From NCBI RefSeq assembly GCF_000281975.1, contig NZ_AKKE01000173.1, positions 1 to 64,000 on the forward strand: a DNA stretch of 64,000 bases. Direction: 5' to 3'. Within the stretch, counting starts at the first letter, position 1, and the number at the start of each line of letters is the position of its first letter. The translations under genes and the position numbers were made by a program. This DNA is from Novosphingobium sp. AP12 (GTDB lineage: Bacteria; Pseudomonadota; Alphaproteobacteria; Sphingomonadales; Sphingomonadaceae). Positions 51,837-59,807 of this stretch are shown piece after piece. The notes below the pieces were generated by a model. That model had not been told where the DNA came from, searched no databases, and saw only the letters and a program-made list of their open reading frames with translations.

Positions 51837-52139
51837 ATGTCCGTTGCAGGCACCTACGACTGCGTGACCAATACCCCGCTCGGCCGCCAGAAGGGCGTGC
51901 TGACGATCGTGCCGGGTGCGGGAGACAGCTTCAATGGGCACATTTCCGGCGACCTTGGCAGCATGGACATCACCGACGGCCGCATCTCCGGACAGACCCT
52001 GACGTGGTCGATGAAGATGACCTCGCCCATGCCGATGGACCTCGACTGCACCGCCACCGTCGAAGGCGACCAGCTGACCGGGCAGGTCAAGGCCGGCATG
52101 TTCGGCTCGATGGAACTGACGGGAACGCGGCAGGCCTGA
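51837..52139 (+). CDS. Small hypothetical protein coupled to the M16 peptidase
   Basis: 100 residues from the ATG at 51837, 7 nt after AAGGAG (an earlier ATG at 51831 is only 1 nt from the box). It has a repetitive beta pattern: GTYDCVTNTPLGRQKGVLTIVPG, FNGHISGDLGSMDITDGRISG, LTWSMKMTSPMPMDLDCTATVEGDQLTGQVK. No signal peptide, two cysteines (about 9 and 69). I recognise the general look of small lipocalin-like or calycin-like alphaproteobacterial proteins but no named family. Sits 2 nt after the peptidase stop. Confidence 0.6.
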   Translation: MSVAGTYDCVTNTPLGRQKGVLTIVPGAGDSFNGHISGDLGSMDITDGRISGQTLTWSMKMTSPMPMDLDCTATVEGDQLTGQVKAGMFGSMELTGTRQA

Positions 52140-52573
52140 CACGTCGTCCCAGCGAAGGCTGGGACCGCCGGCCGGGGGCATGTGCTCCCGGCTGGGCGCT
52201 GCGTGGCATCGCCTCAAGGGTACGCAGCGATCCCAGCCTTCGCTGGGACGACGGCATTTTCGCGTGTAGGTTGTTTCTGAGCGAAAGCCCGGCACCGCGC
52301 GCGCAATGGGCGCAGTGCCGGAACCCCCTCACCCCCCAGGTGAGCTTGCGTGGCGAAACCGGCGCTGACGCGCGCGGCACGCGAAATTCTCGAAAAGACC
52401 CCCCGGTCCCTCGTGGCAGATCGATAACACCGGCGTTGCCGAAGACAAGCGGATTGTTGCTGGATCACAAGCTGACTGCGGCGCCGGATGCTCAACATCG
52501 CCGACGTGTTACGCCCTGGCAACATCCGTCGAAATGCAGGCCGCCCCGGCGAGGAGCGGCCCGCTTCCCCTTC
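52140..52573. repeat. 434-nt intergenic region with an inverted REP doublet
   Basis: No gene is supported. Copies of the 23-bp element at 52142-52164 and 52231-52253 are perfect inverted repeats, 66 bp apart, forming a REPIN-like unit. The rest (52254-52573) shows no other feature I can name, apart from a short GC-rich hairpin just below the gatB stop without a clear T-run. Confidence 0.75.
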
Positions 52574-54076
52574 TCAGCCCAGCTTGGACTTGAGGATTTC
52601 GTTGACGACCTGCGGGTTGGCCTTGCCCTGCATCGCCTTCATCGTCTGGCCGACGAAGAAGCCGAACAGCGCGACCTTGCCCTCGCGGTACTGCGCGACC
52701 TTGTCGCCGTTGGCGGCGAGGATTTCGTCCACCTTGGCCTCGATGGCCCCGGTGTCCGATTCCTGCTTGAGGCCCTCGCGTTCGACGATGACGGTCGCGC
52801 CGTCGCCGGTCTCGAGCATGATCTCCAACACCTGCTTGGCGATCGAACCCGAGATCGTGCCCTTGCCGACGAGCGCCAGCAGTTCCGCCGCGTGTTCGTG
52901 GCTGACGGGCGAATCCTCGAGGCTCTTGCCCAGCTTGTTGAGCGCGCCGAACAGCTCCGAAATCAGCCAGTTCGCCGCCTGCTTGGCGACTTCGGCGGGC
53001 TGCTTGCCCTGCGCCAGCGCAGTCTCGGCGAGCAGCGCCTCGAACCACTGGAAGGTGTCGACGTCGGCGGTGAGCACGGCGGCGTTGTAGGCCGACAGTC
53101 CCAGCTCGCCTTCATAGCGCGCGCGCTTGGCGTCGGGCAGTTCGGGCAGCGAGGCGCGGCAGTCCTCGAGGAACGCGTCCTCCAGCACCAGCGGCAGCAG
53201 GTCGGGATCCGGGAAGTAGCGGTAGTCGTGCGCATCTTCCTTGGAGCGCATCGAGCGGGTCGAGCCGGTGTTCGGGTCGAACAGGCGCGTTTCCTGCACG
53301 ATCTTGCCGCCGCCCTCGATCACGTCGACCTGTCGGTTCGCCTCGTGCTCGATAGCCTGCATGACGAAGCGCACCGAGTTGACGTTCTTGGTCTCGGTCC
53401 GGGTACCGAGTTCGTCACCGGGGCGGCGCACCGAGACGTTGACGTCCGCGCGCATCGAGCCCTGGTCCATGTTGCCGTCGCACGAGCCGACGTAGCGCAG
53501 GATCGTGCGCAGCTTCGACAGGTAGGCGCCGGCCTCCGCGGGCGAGGTCATGTCGGGGCGGCTGACGATCTCCATCAGCGCCACGCCCGAACGGTTGAGG
53601 TCGACGTAGGACATGGTCGGGTGCTGGTCGTGCATCAGCTTGCCCGCGTCCTGCTCGACGTGGATGCGCTCGACGCCGATGACCTTGGCCTCGGGAATGC
53701 CCGCCTTCTCGTCCGCCTCGATCGTCAGCGAGCCCTCACCCACGATCGGGTGGTAGAGCTGGCTGATCTGGTAGCCCTGCGGAAGATCGGCGTAGAAGTA
53801 GTTCTTGCGGTCGAAGCGCGACCACTTGTTGATCTGCGCGTCGATCGCCATGCCGGTACGCACGGCCTGGCGGATGCACTCGCCGTTGAGCACGGGCAGC
53901 ATGCCCGGCATCGCGGCGTCGATCAGCGAGACCTGCGTGTTCGGCTCCGCCCCGAAGGCCGTGGCCGAGCCGGAGAACAGCTTGGAATTGGACGTGACCT
54001 GCGCGTGGACTTCGAGGCCGATCACGACCTCCCAGTCACCGGTGGCGCCCTGGATGCGATAGGTTGATTCAGTCAT
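52574..54076 (-). CDS. gatB: Aspartyl/glutamyl-tRNA amidotransferase subunit B
   Basis: 500 residues from the ATG at 54076; a longer frame was rejected as its extension has no family similarity. Cradle domain starts VVIGLEVHAQVTSNSKLFSG (about 17-36), with RKNYFYADLPQGYQISQ (about 91-107) and DLNRSGVALMEIVSRPD (about 164-180), then the C-terminal YqeY-like tRNA-binding domain (about 350-500) containing KGTISGSIAKQVLE. It phosphorylates Glu-tRNA(Gln)/Asp-tRNA(Asn) and converts them to the amides with ammonia from GatA. Confidence 0.96.
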   Translation of the reverse strand: MTESTYRIQGATGDWEVVIGLEVHAQVTSNSKLFSGSATAFGAEPNTQVSLIDAAMPGMLPVLNGECIRQAVRTGMAIDAQINKWSRFDRKNYFYADLPQGYQISQLYHPIVGEGSLTIEADEKAGIPEAKVIGVERIHVEQDAGKLMHDQHPTMSYVDLNRSGVALMEIVSRPDMTSPAEAGAYLSKLRTILRYVGSCDGNMDQGSMRADVNVSVRRPGDELGTRTETKNVNSVRFVMQAIEHEANRQVDVIEGGGKIVQETRLFDPNTGSTRSMRSKEDAHDYRYFPDPDLLPLVLEDAFLEDCRASLPELPDAKRARYEGELGLSAYNAAVLTADVDTFQWFEALLAETALAQGKQPAEVAKQAANWLISELFGALNKLGKSLEDSPVSHEHAAELLALVGKGTISGSIAKQVLEIMLETGDGATVIVEREGLKQESDTGAIEAKVDEILAANGDKVAQYREGKVALFGFFVGQTMKAMQGKANPQVVNEILKSKLG

Positions 54077-54263
54077 CGTGTTTCGGTCCACTTCTGGAAC
54101 GACGCAGCAGCCTATGCCGCTGCCTCGCTCCGTCATTCATTTCCCGCGCCAGCGGCTCGCGCCGCGGAGCGGGTCGGTCGTCCCTGCGCTTCGGTGCCCG
54201 GTCGTTCAGCATCTGCGCGATGTCGCCGACCAGTTCGAAGAGAGACGACCAGCTTACCACCAT
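54069..54263 (-). CDS. Possible small ORF between gatA and gatB
   Basis: 64 codons, starting in the last codons of gatA and ending inside the start of gatB, so it fills the otherwise 177-nt gap. The product starts MVVSWSSLFELVGDIAQML and then becomes rich in Arg and Pro. The start has GGGGAA directly upstream, too close to be a normal Shine-Dalgarno. It could couple gatA and gatB translation, or be chance. I do not recognise any family. Confidence 0.35.
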   Translation of the reverse strand: MVVSWSSLFELVGDIAQMLNDRAPKRRDDRPAPRREPLAREMNDGARQRHRLLRRSRSGPKHDD

Positions 54264-55738
54264 TTCCCCGGCCGCGCGGTGAAACCGGCGCGTGCCTCGA
54301 TCGCGAGACCGGCGTTCAGCACGCCCTGCTCGTCGAGCGGGCGGCCGATGATCTGGAGACCCAGCGGCAACCCTTGCGCGTCGAGCCCGGCGGGCACCGA
54401 CATCGCGGGGAGGCCGGCGAGGCTGGCGGGCACGGTGAAGACGTCGTTGAGGTACATCGCCAGCGGATCGTCCACGTTCTCGCCAAGCGCGAAGGCGGCG
54501 CTGGGGGCGGTGGGCGTCAGCAGCACGTCGACCTGCTCGAACGCCTTGGCGAAGTCCTGCGAGATCAGGGCGCGAACCTTCTGGGCCTGCGTGTAGTAGG
54601 CGTCGTAGAAGCCCGCCGAGAGCACGTAAGTGCCGATCAGGATGCGGCGCTTGACCTCGGGGCCGAAGCCGGCGGCGCGGGTGGCGGCATACATGTCCTG
54701 AAGGCCGGCGCCGTCGGGCAGGTCGCGCAGGCCGTAGCGCACGCCGTCATAGCGCGCGAGGTTCGAGGACGCCTCGGCAGGCGCGATGATGTAATAGGTC
54801 GCCAGCGCGTACTTGGTGTGCGGCAGCGAGACTTCGACCACTTCGGCGCCCGCATCCCTGGCCCAGGCGATGCCCTGTTCCCAGATCGCGTCGATTTCAG
54901 CAGGCATGCCGTCGACCCGGTATTCGCGCGGGATGCCGACCTTCTTGCCCTTGAGGTCGGCCGAGAGGCTGGCGGTCCAGGCCGGCACGGCGACGTCGAG
55001 GCTGGTCGAATCCTTGGGGTCGAAACCGGCCATGGCTTCCAGCACGATCGCGCAGTCGGTGACGTCACGCGCCATCGCGCCCGCCTGGTCGAGCGAGCTG
55101 GCGAAGGCCACCACGCCCCAGCGCGAGCAGCGCCCGTAAGTCGGCTTGATGCCGGTGGTGCCGGTGTAGGCGGCGGGCTGGCGGATCGAACCGCCGGTGT
55201 CCGTGCCAGTCGCCGCCGGGCAGAGGCGCGCCGCGATCGCCGCCGAGGAACCGCCCGAGGAGCCGCCAGGGGTCAGCTGCGCATTGCTGCCGGGGCGCTG
55301 CCACGGCGAGATCACGTTGCCGAAGTAGCTCGACTCGTTCGAGGAGCCCATCGCGAACTGGTCGAGGTTTAGCTTGCCGAGCATGCCCGCGCCCGCTTCC
55401 CACAGCTTCGCCGAAACGGTCGATTCGTACTGCGGCACGAAGCCTTCGAGCATGTGGCTAGCGGCGGTGGTCTGCACGCCCTGGGTCGCGAACAGGTCCT
55501 TCATGCCGATCGGCACGCCGGCCATAGGCCCGAGCGCCGCGCCGGAAGCGCGCGCGGCGTCGATGGCCTTCGCGGCCTCGATCGCCTTTTCGGGAGTGGC
55601 GACGATGAAGGCGTTCAGAGCACCTTGCGCCGCCGCGACGTTGGCATTGAACGCCTCGGCCACTTCAACAGCGGAGAAAGTGCCGGCGGCGACGCCGTCG
55701 CGGATGGCGGCTACGCCAAGGTCAGTCAGTTCAGTCAT
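54254..55738 (-). CDS. gatA: Glutamyl/aspartyl-tRNA amidotransferase subunit A
   Basis: 494-residue amidase-signature protein. Catalytic Lys in GVPIGMKDLFATQG (about 73-86), Ser cluster GGSSGGSSAAIAA (about 158-170) with cis-Ser and nucleophile Ser, TGTDTGGSIRQPAAYTG (about 178-194). It releases ammonia from glutamine or asparagine for the transamidation. It is a second amidase of the window, distinct from the AtzE-like one. Between gatC (112 nt upstream) and gatB. Confidence 0.96.
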   Translation of the reverse strand: MTELTDLGVAAIRDGVAAGTFSAVEVAEAFNANVAAAQGALNAFIVATPEKAIEAAKAIDAARASGAALGPMAGVPIGMKDLFATQGVQTTAASHMLEGFVPQYESTVSAKLWEAGAGMLGKLNLDQFAMGSSNESSYFGNVISPWQRPGSNAQLTPGGSSGGSSAAIAARLCPAATGTDTGGSIRQPAAYTGTTGIKPTYGRCSRWGVVAFASSLDQAGAMARDVTDCAIVLEAMAGFDPKDSTSLDVAVPAWTASLSADLKGKKVGIPREYRVDGMPAEIDAIWEQGIAWARDAGAEVVEVSLPHTKYALATYYIIAPAEASSNLARYDGVRYGLRDLPDGAGLQDMYAATRAAGFGPEVKRRILIGTYVLSAGFYDAYYTQAQKVRALISQDFAKAFEQVDVLLTPTAPSAAFALGENVDDPLAMYLNDVFTVPASLAGLPAMSVPAGLDAQGLPLGLQIIGRPLDEQGVLNAGLAIEARAGFTARPGKWW

Positions 55739-55850
55739 TCTTCTTCACCCGTCACCCCGGCGAAACTCTTCGCGGCAGGGTAGTAAGGAAGCGGCGCCCC
55801 CGCCTTGGCAGGGGCAACGAGATCGGTATCGGCGAGGAGGCCCGGAAGCC

Positions 55851-56153
55851 TCACTCGATCACCTTGGGCACGCCGAAGAAGCCGTGCTCGGCCGCGGGCG
55901 CGTTCGCCAGCACCGCATCGCGGCGATTGCCGCCGGTGAGCGGGTCGGCGTCGATCACGTCGTCGCGCAGGCGCAGGGTGTTGGGGATGACGGCGGTCAT
56001 CGGCTCGACCCCGGAGGTATCGACTTCACCCAGTTGCTCGACCCAGGCGAGAATCCCGTTGAGCTCGGGCACCATCGCCTCGAGTTCCTGCTCGCTCACC
56101 TTGATGCGCGCGAGGCTGGCGATCTTCGCCACGGTTGCGGTATCGACCGACAT
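55851..56153 (-). CDS. gatC: Glutamyl/aspartyl-tRNA amidotransferase subunit C
   Basis: 100 residues, full length. VAKIASLARIKVSEQELEAM (about 8-27) is the helical N-terminus that wraps GatA; ILAWVEQLGEVDTSGVEPM (about 34-52) and FFGVPKVIE at the C-terminus are the conserved ends. It stabilises the GatAB complex. First gene of gatCAB. Confidence 0.96.
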   Translation of the reverse strand: MSVDTATVAKIASLARIKVSEQELEAMVPELNGILAWVEQLGEVDTSGVEPMTAVIPNTLRLRDDVIDADPLTGGNRRDAVLANAPAAEHGFFGVPKVIE

Positions 56154-56269
56154 GGCTTTCCTTCACGGTTGGACCCGCCGCGCGGGGCGGGCAGTAATTC
56201 GGTGCGGCCCAGCTAGCAGCGAGGCGGCCCGGCTTCAAGCGCGGGCGCTTACCGGAGTGCCTCGGCGAC

Positions 56270-56764
56270 TTACTGAGCCGCCGGTTGCTCCGCACCCTCG
56301 GGCCGCGCGCCTTGCGCTGCTTGCGCCTCCATCTGCGCCCTTATCGCCGCGATCTCCTCGGCGGTCTTGAAGTCGAGCAGGTCGATCTCGAAGACCAGCG
56401 TGGAGTTGGCCGGGATCGGGCCCGAAGCCTCGGCGCCGTAGCCCAGTTCGGGCGGGATCGTCAGCTTGTATCGCCCGCCGCGCTGCATCTGGACGAGGCC
56501 CTGTGCGAAGCCGGGCACCACTTCGTCGAGCGGCATCGGCATCTGCTCGGCCTGGTCGAAGACGGTGCCGTCCTTGAGCATGCCCTTGTAGTTGATGAGC
56601 ACGTAGGAATGCGCGGGCGGCTTGTCGCCGGTCCCGGCCTTCAACGCCTCGACCTTCACCTGCGGAGCCGCGGGCGCTGCCGCCGCGCCTTGCGCGAAGG
56701 CGGCGCCGGGCGACATTGCCGCGAAAACAAAGGCTGCGAGCAGTCCGGCGCTACGGTTCTTCAC
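56270..56764 (-). CDS. FKBP-type peptidyl-prolyl isomerase, exported
   Basis: 164 residues from a GTG at 56764; the upstream frame is only the other FKBP gene in another phase. Signal peptide: MKNRSAGLLAAFVFAAMSPGAAFA, cleaved before QGAAA. FKBP domain (about 45-135): VLINYKGMLKDGTVFDQ, then VVPGFAQGLVQMQRGGRYKLTIPPELGYG and LVFEIDLLDF. Acidic/Ala-rich tail ends ...EGAEQPAAQ. It helps periplasmic protein folding. It is 8 nt after its paralogue. Confidence 0.87.
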   Translation of the reverse strand: MKNRSAGLLAAFVFAAMSPGAAFAQGAAAAPAAPQVKVEALKAGTGDKPPAHSYVLINYKGMLKDGTVFDQAEQMPMPLDEVVPGFAQGLVQMQRGGRYKLTIPPELGYGAEASGPIPANSTLVFEIDLLDFKTAEEIAAIRAQMEAQAAQGARPEGAEQPAAQ

Positions 56765-56772
56765 CGAAAGGC

Positions 56773-57339
56773 TCAGGGCTGGACCGGAGCGGGCTCGGCG
56801 CCGGGGACGCCGGGAGCACCGGGCATCGCCGGCATGCCGGGCGCGCCGCCCTGCTGCTGCATCTGCTGGAGCTGCTGCATGATGCGCTGCTGCTGCTGGA
56901 TCTCGGCGAGGCTCTTGTAGTCGAGCAGCTCGACCTCGAACTTGAGGTCCGCGTTCGGCGGGATCGGCGAGCCGGGCTGCGGGTGCGCGCCGTAGGCGAG
57001 TTCCGAAGGAATCTCGACTTCGTACTTGCCGCCGCGCTGCATCTTCAGGAGCGCCTTGGTGAAGCCGGGCACGAAATCGCGCACGGCGTTCGGGAAGCTC
57101 TTGTTCTGGTCGAACACGGTGCCGTCGGCGAGCATGCCCTTGTAGTTGATGAGCACGACGTCTTCCATGGTCGGCGAATCGCCCGTACCCGCGCTGAGCG
57201 TCTTCACGGTCGGCGTCGGCGGCAGCGCCGCGTAGGCCACACCGCCGGCGACCAGAGCGATCGCGGCGACGCCCAGCCAGATCTTGGTGACGGCGCCCTT
57301 GGCGATCGGCTGAAGCGGGACGCGGGTGATCTCTGTCAT
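56773..57339 (-). CDS. FKBP-type peptidyl-prolyl isomerase, membrane-anchored
   Basis: 188 residues from the ATG at 57339 (longer frames rejected). One membrane segment (WLGVAAIALVAGGVAYAAL, about 21-39) that should anchor it in the inner membrane. FKBP domain (about 45-145): VLINYKGMLADGTVFDQ, FVPGFTKALLKMQRGGKYEVEIPSELAYG, LKFEVELLDY. C-terminal tail has a Gln/Met-rich run (IQQQQRIMQQLQQMQQQ) followed by Gly-Ala-Pro-Met repeats. It pairs with the exported FKBP. Confidence 0.87.
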   Translation of the reverse strand: MTEITRVPLQPIAKGAVTKIWLGVAAIALVAGGVAYAALPPTPTVKTLSAGTGDSPTMEDVVLINYKGMLADGTVFDQNKSFPNAVRDFVPGFTKALLKMQRGGKYEVEIPSELAYGAHPQPGSPIPPNADLKFEVELLDYKSLAEIQQQQRIMQQLQQMQQQGGAPGMPAMPGAPGVPGAEPAPVQP

Positions 57340-57394
57340 GGATGGCCTCGTGTTCGGAAAAGTGTGGTTCGTGCCCGAAAGGCGCAAGCACAAA

Positions 57395-57420
57395 GGGCGC
57401 GGAAAGGAATTTCCGCGCCC
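57395..57420. terminator. Perfect 11-bp hairpin downstream of rpsU
   Basis: Stem gggcgcggaaa / tttccgcgccc with GGAA loop. It is 104 nt below the rpsU stop and just above the FKBP gene; on the minus strand only TTTG follows, so termination is plausible but weak. Confidence 0.5.
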
Positions 57421-57523
57421 TCATGGCTCAACCCGGCGCGGCGTTCAAGCCGCAACCTGGGATTTCGAGGTGCCCCGCCGAAAACGGCGGGAAAGCAGGC
57501 CGTGAGAGCCTGCCCGACCGCGC

Positions 57524-57730
57524 TTACTTGGCGCCGTCGCGCTCCATGCGCTTGCGCTCCAGCTTGCGGGCGCGGCGCACGGCAGCGGCCTTTTCACGGG
57601 CACGCTTCTCGGACGGCTTCTCGTAGTGACGGCGCAGCTTCATCTCGCGGTAGACGCCTTCGCGCTGCAGCTTCTTCTTGAGCGCACGAAGAGCCTGATC
57701 GACGTTGTTGTCGCGGACGAGAATTTGCAT
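57524..57730 (-). CDS. rpsU: 30S ribosomal protein S21
   Basis: 68 residues from the ATG at 57730, the normal length; the longer frame has no S21 homology. Sequence starts MQILVRDNNVDQALRALKKK, with GVYREMKLRRHYEKPSEKR and an Arg/Lys-rich tail. S21 helps the 30S subunit find the mRNA start. Stands alone. Confidence 0.97.
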   Translation of the reverse strand: MQILVRDNNVDQALRALKKKLQREGVYREMKLRRHYEKPSEKRAREKAAAVRRARKLERKRMERDGAK

Positions 57731-58041
57731 AAACCGACACACCTCACAAAATAAGAACGAGGCCCGCTCCTGCGCCAGTGGCGAAGCGGACCGCGAATCC
57801 ATAAGAGCCAAAACAAGGCCGCAACCTGCAAAGGAGCGGCGGAATGGCGGGCCCGTTACCAAAGTGACGCCTTGAAGACAAGCCTTAAGGGCACATCCGC
57901 TTCGGTAAAGCTGAAGGAAAGGCCGGGACGCCCCGTCCCCGCCCGCTTCGAAACCGCCATCGAGTCACCTTTATATATAGCAATCGGGCGCCCGTGCCCA
58001 CCACGTTTGGAAATTCACCGATTCGCGTCTAAGGCGGCGCC
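57731..58041. promoter_or_regulatory. 311-nt divergent region rpsU / crcB
   Basis: Holds the leaders of rpsU and crcB. A TATATA (57973-57978) 63 nt before the crcB ATG may be its -10 box, without a clear -35. I searched by eye for the fluoride riboswitch core (GGNGAUGG and the pseudoknot partners) and found none, so crcB is probably not controlled that way. Otherwise nothing. Confidence 0.35.
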
Positions 58042-58449
58042 ATGCCCCAACCTTCCTTTCTTACCGCCTCGTTGTACGTGGCGGGCGGCGGCGCCTTCGG
58101 GTCCTGGCTGCGTTTCCTCGTCGGTCGAGGCTGGACCGCCGCGCTCGGCCCGGTTCGCGCCGGGGCGTTCCCCTACGGCACGCTGACCGTCAACGTGCTG
58201 GGCAGCCTGATGATGGGCCTGCTCGTCGGCTGGCTGGCGCGCTTCGGCAATGGGGGCGAGGCGACGCGCCTCCTGCTCGCCGTCGGCGCGCTAGGCGGCT
58301 TCACCACATTCTCCTCGTTCAGCCTCGACGTGGTCACCCTCGTCGAACGCGGCGAGATCGGCACGGCGGCCTTCTTTACGGGCCTGTCGCTGCTGGCAGG
58401 GTTCGCCAGCCTGTTCCTTGGCCTTATCATGATGCGGAGCGTGGCATGA
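58042..58449 (+). CDS. crcB: Fluoride channel CrcB/Fluc
   Basis: 135 residues, four membrane helices. YVAGGGAFGSWLRF (about 12-25) is the GG.xG..xR Fluc block, GTLTVNVLGSLMMG (about 46-59) has the pore Asn, and GALGGFTTFSSFSLD (about 83-97) holds the Phe box lining the pore. It forms antiparallel dimers that let fluoride leave the cell. It is first of five overlapping genes. Confidence 0.93.
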   Translation: MPQPSFLTASLYVAGGGAFGSWLRFLVGRGWTAALGPVRAGAFPYGTLTVNVLGSLMMGLLVGWLARFGNGGEATRLLLAVGALGGFTTFSSFSLDVVTLVERGEIGTAAFFTGLSLLAGFASLFLGLIMMRSVA

Positions 58450-59807
58450 CCACCTATGATCCCACCGGCGACAAGCCCGGCCGGGCCGACAATTCCGACG
58501 CGGTGCGCCAATTCACCGTGGGCCGCGACGACGAGGGCGTGCGCCTCGACCGCTGGTTCAAGCGCCACCTGCCCAAGGTAGGCTTCGCCATGGTGTCGCG
58601 CTGGGCGCGCACCGGGCAGCTGCGCGTCGACGGCAAGCGCGCCGAGGTCGACACCCGCCTTTCCGCCGGCCAGATTCTTCGCGTGCCGCCGGGCGGCGAG
58701 GCCAAGCCGGGCCTCGGCGGCGACACCCCGCGCCGCGAACTCACCGAAGCCGAGATCGAACTTGCCGATTCGATGGTGCTGACGCAGGACCGCTCCGCGA
58801 TCGTGCTCAACAAGCCCCCCGGCCTCGCCACGCAGGGTGGATCGGGCCAGAAGGAGCACGTCGACGGCTTGCTCGACGCCTATGTCGAGAAGGGCCCGCG
58901 CCCGCGCCTCGTCCACCGGCTCGACAAGGACACCTCTGGCGTCCTGCTCATCGCCCGTACCCCGGGCAGCGCGGCGTTCTTCTCCAAGCGGTTCTCGGGC
59001 CGCACCGCGCGCAAGATCTACTGGGCGCTGGTCGTCGGCGTCCCCGACATCCACGAGGGCCTGATCGAACTGCCGCTCGCCAAGCAGCCGGGCACCGGCG
59101 GCGAGAAGATGCACGTCGACGAGAAGGAAGGGCAGACCGCGCGCACCCGCTACCGCGTGATCGACCGCGCCGGCAACCGGGCAGCCTGGGTCGAGCTGCA
59201 CCCGCTGACGGGCCGCACCCACCAGCTGCGCGTCCACATGGCGGCGATCGGCCACCCGATCGTCGGCGACGGCAAGTACGGCGGCCAGGAAGCCTTCCTC
59301 ACCGGCTCGATCAGCCGCAAGATGCACCTGCACGCGCGCAGGCTCATCATCGAGCACCCGGACGGCGTGCCGCTCGACGTCACCGCGCCGCTGCCCGAGC
59401 ACTTCGCCAACTCGCTGGATTCGCTCGGCTTCGTGGAATCGGAAGGCGAAATGCCGGACGACGCGCCGGTCGACTTCTCGAAGGAGGAACGCAAGAAGGC
59501 CGCCAAGCAGCACGCCAAGGAATACCGCAAGGAACGCCGGGGCGAGCGCCGCAAGCGCACCGACAGCCCGACCGGGCAGGTCCGCTCGGGCAAGCCCACC
59601 GCCAAGGCCGGCACCAAGGCCGTCGGCAAGCTCGGCGGCAAGCCGATCGGCAAGCCCGCGAAGCCCGGTGCCAAAACCTTCGCGAAGCCGGGCGCCAAGC
59701 CTGCCGGAAAACCCTCGCGCCCTGCTGCCGGGAAGCCTGCCGGTGCCCGCAAACCCAGCGGGCCGCCCAAGGGTGCCCCGCGCGGAGCACCGCGAGGCCG
59801 CGGCTGA
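58446..59807 (+). CDS. rluC: RluA-family 23S rRNA pseudouridine synthase with long basic tail
   Basis: 453 residues. N-terminal S4 domain (about 20-85) with RLDRWFKRHLP and TGQLRVDGKR, then the pseudouridine synthase domain (about 110-330) with the catalytic Asp160 in HRLDKDTSG, plus LHPLTGRTHQLRVHM and IVGDGKYGG. Typical members end at about residue 320-340. The last 110 residues are a Lys/Pro/Ala/Gly tail of repeated GKP/PGAK units, probably disordered and RNA-binding. RluC-type by layout; the exact uridines are not decided by sequence. Overlaps crcB by 4 nt and the HAD gene by 1 nt. Confidence 0.85.
   Translation: MTTYDPTGDKPGRADNSDAVRQFTVGRDDEGVRLDRWFKRHLPKVGFAMVSRWARTGQLRVDGKRAEVDTRLSAGQILRVPPGGEAKPGLGGDTPRRELTEAEIELADSMVLTQDRSAIVLNKPPGLATQGGSGQKEHVDGLLDAYVEKGPRPRLVHRLDKDTSGVLLIARTPGSAAFFSKRFSGRTARKIYWALVVGVPDIHEGLIELPLAKQPGTGGEKMHVDEKEGQTARTRYRVIDRAGNRAAWVELHPLTGRTHQLRVHMAAIGHPIVGDGKYGGQEAFLTGSISRKMHLHARRLIIEHPDGVPLDVTAPLPEHFANSLDSLGFVESEGEMPDDAPVDFSKEERKKAAKQHAKEYRKERRGERRKRTDSPTGQVRSGKPTAKAGTKAVGKLGGKPIGKPAKPGAKTFAKPGAKPAGKPSRPAAGKPAGARKPSGPPKGAPRGAPRGRG

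Noticed and set aside
52142..52253. CRISPR-like array
   Set aside because: Only two inverted copies of a 23-bp palindrome, with no regular direct repeats or spacers and no cas genes.
54084..55442. Treating GatA as a second AtzE-like ureide amidase
   Set aside because: It is in gatCAB order with gatC and gatB, which decides its function; the AtzE-like protein is instead coupled to AtzG.
56270..57424. 384-codon frame that looks like a fusion before the exported FKBP
   Set aside because: The upstream two thirds is the other FKBP gene read in the wrong frame; the real gene starts at the GTG at 56764.
57731..58041. Fluoride riboswitch before crcB
   Set aside because: The conserved core and pseudoknot bases could not be found by eye; only a covariance search could settle it.
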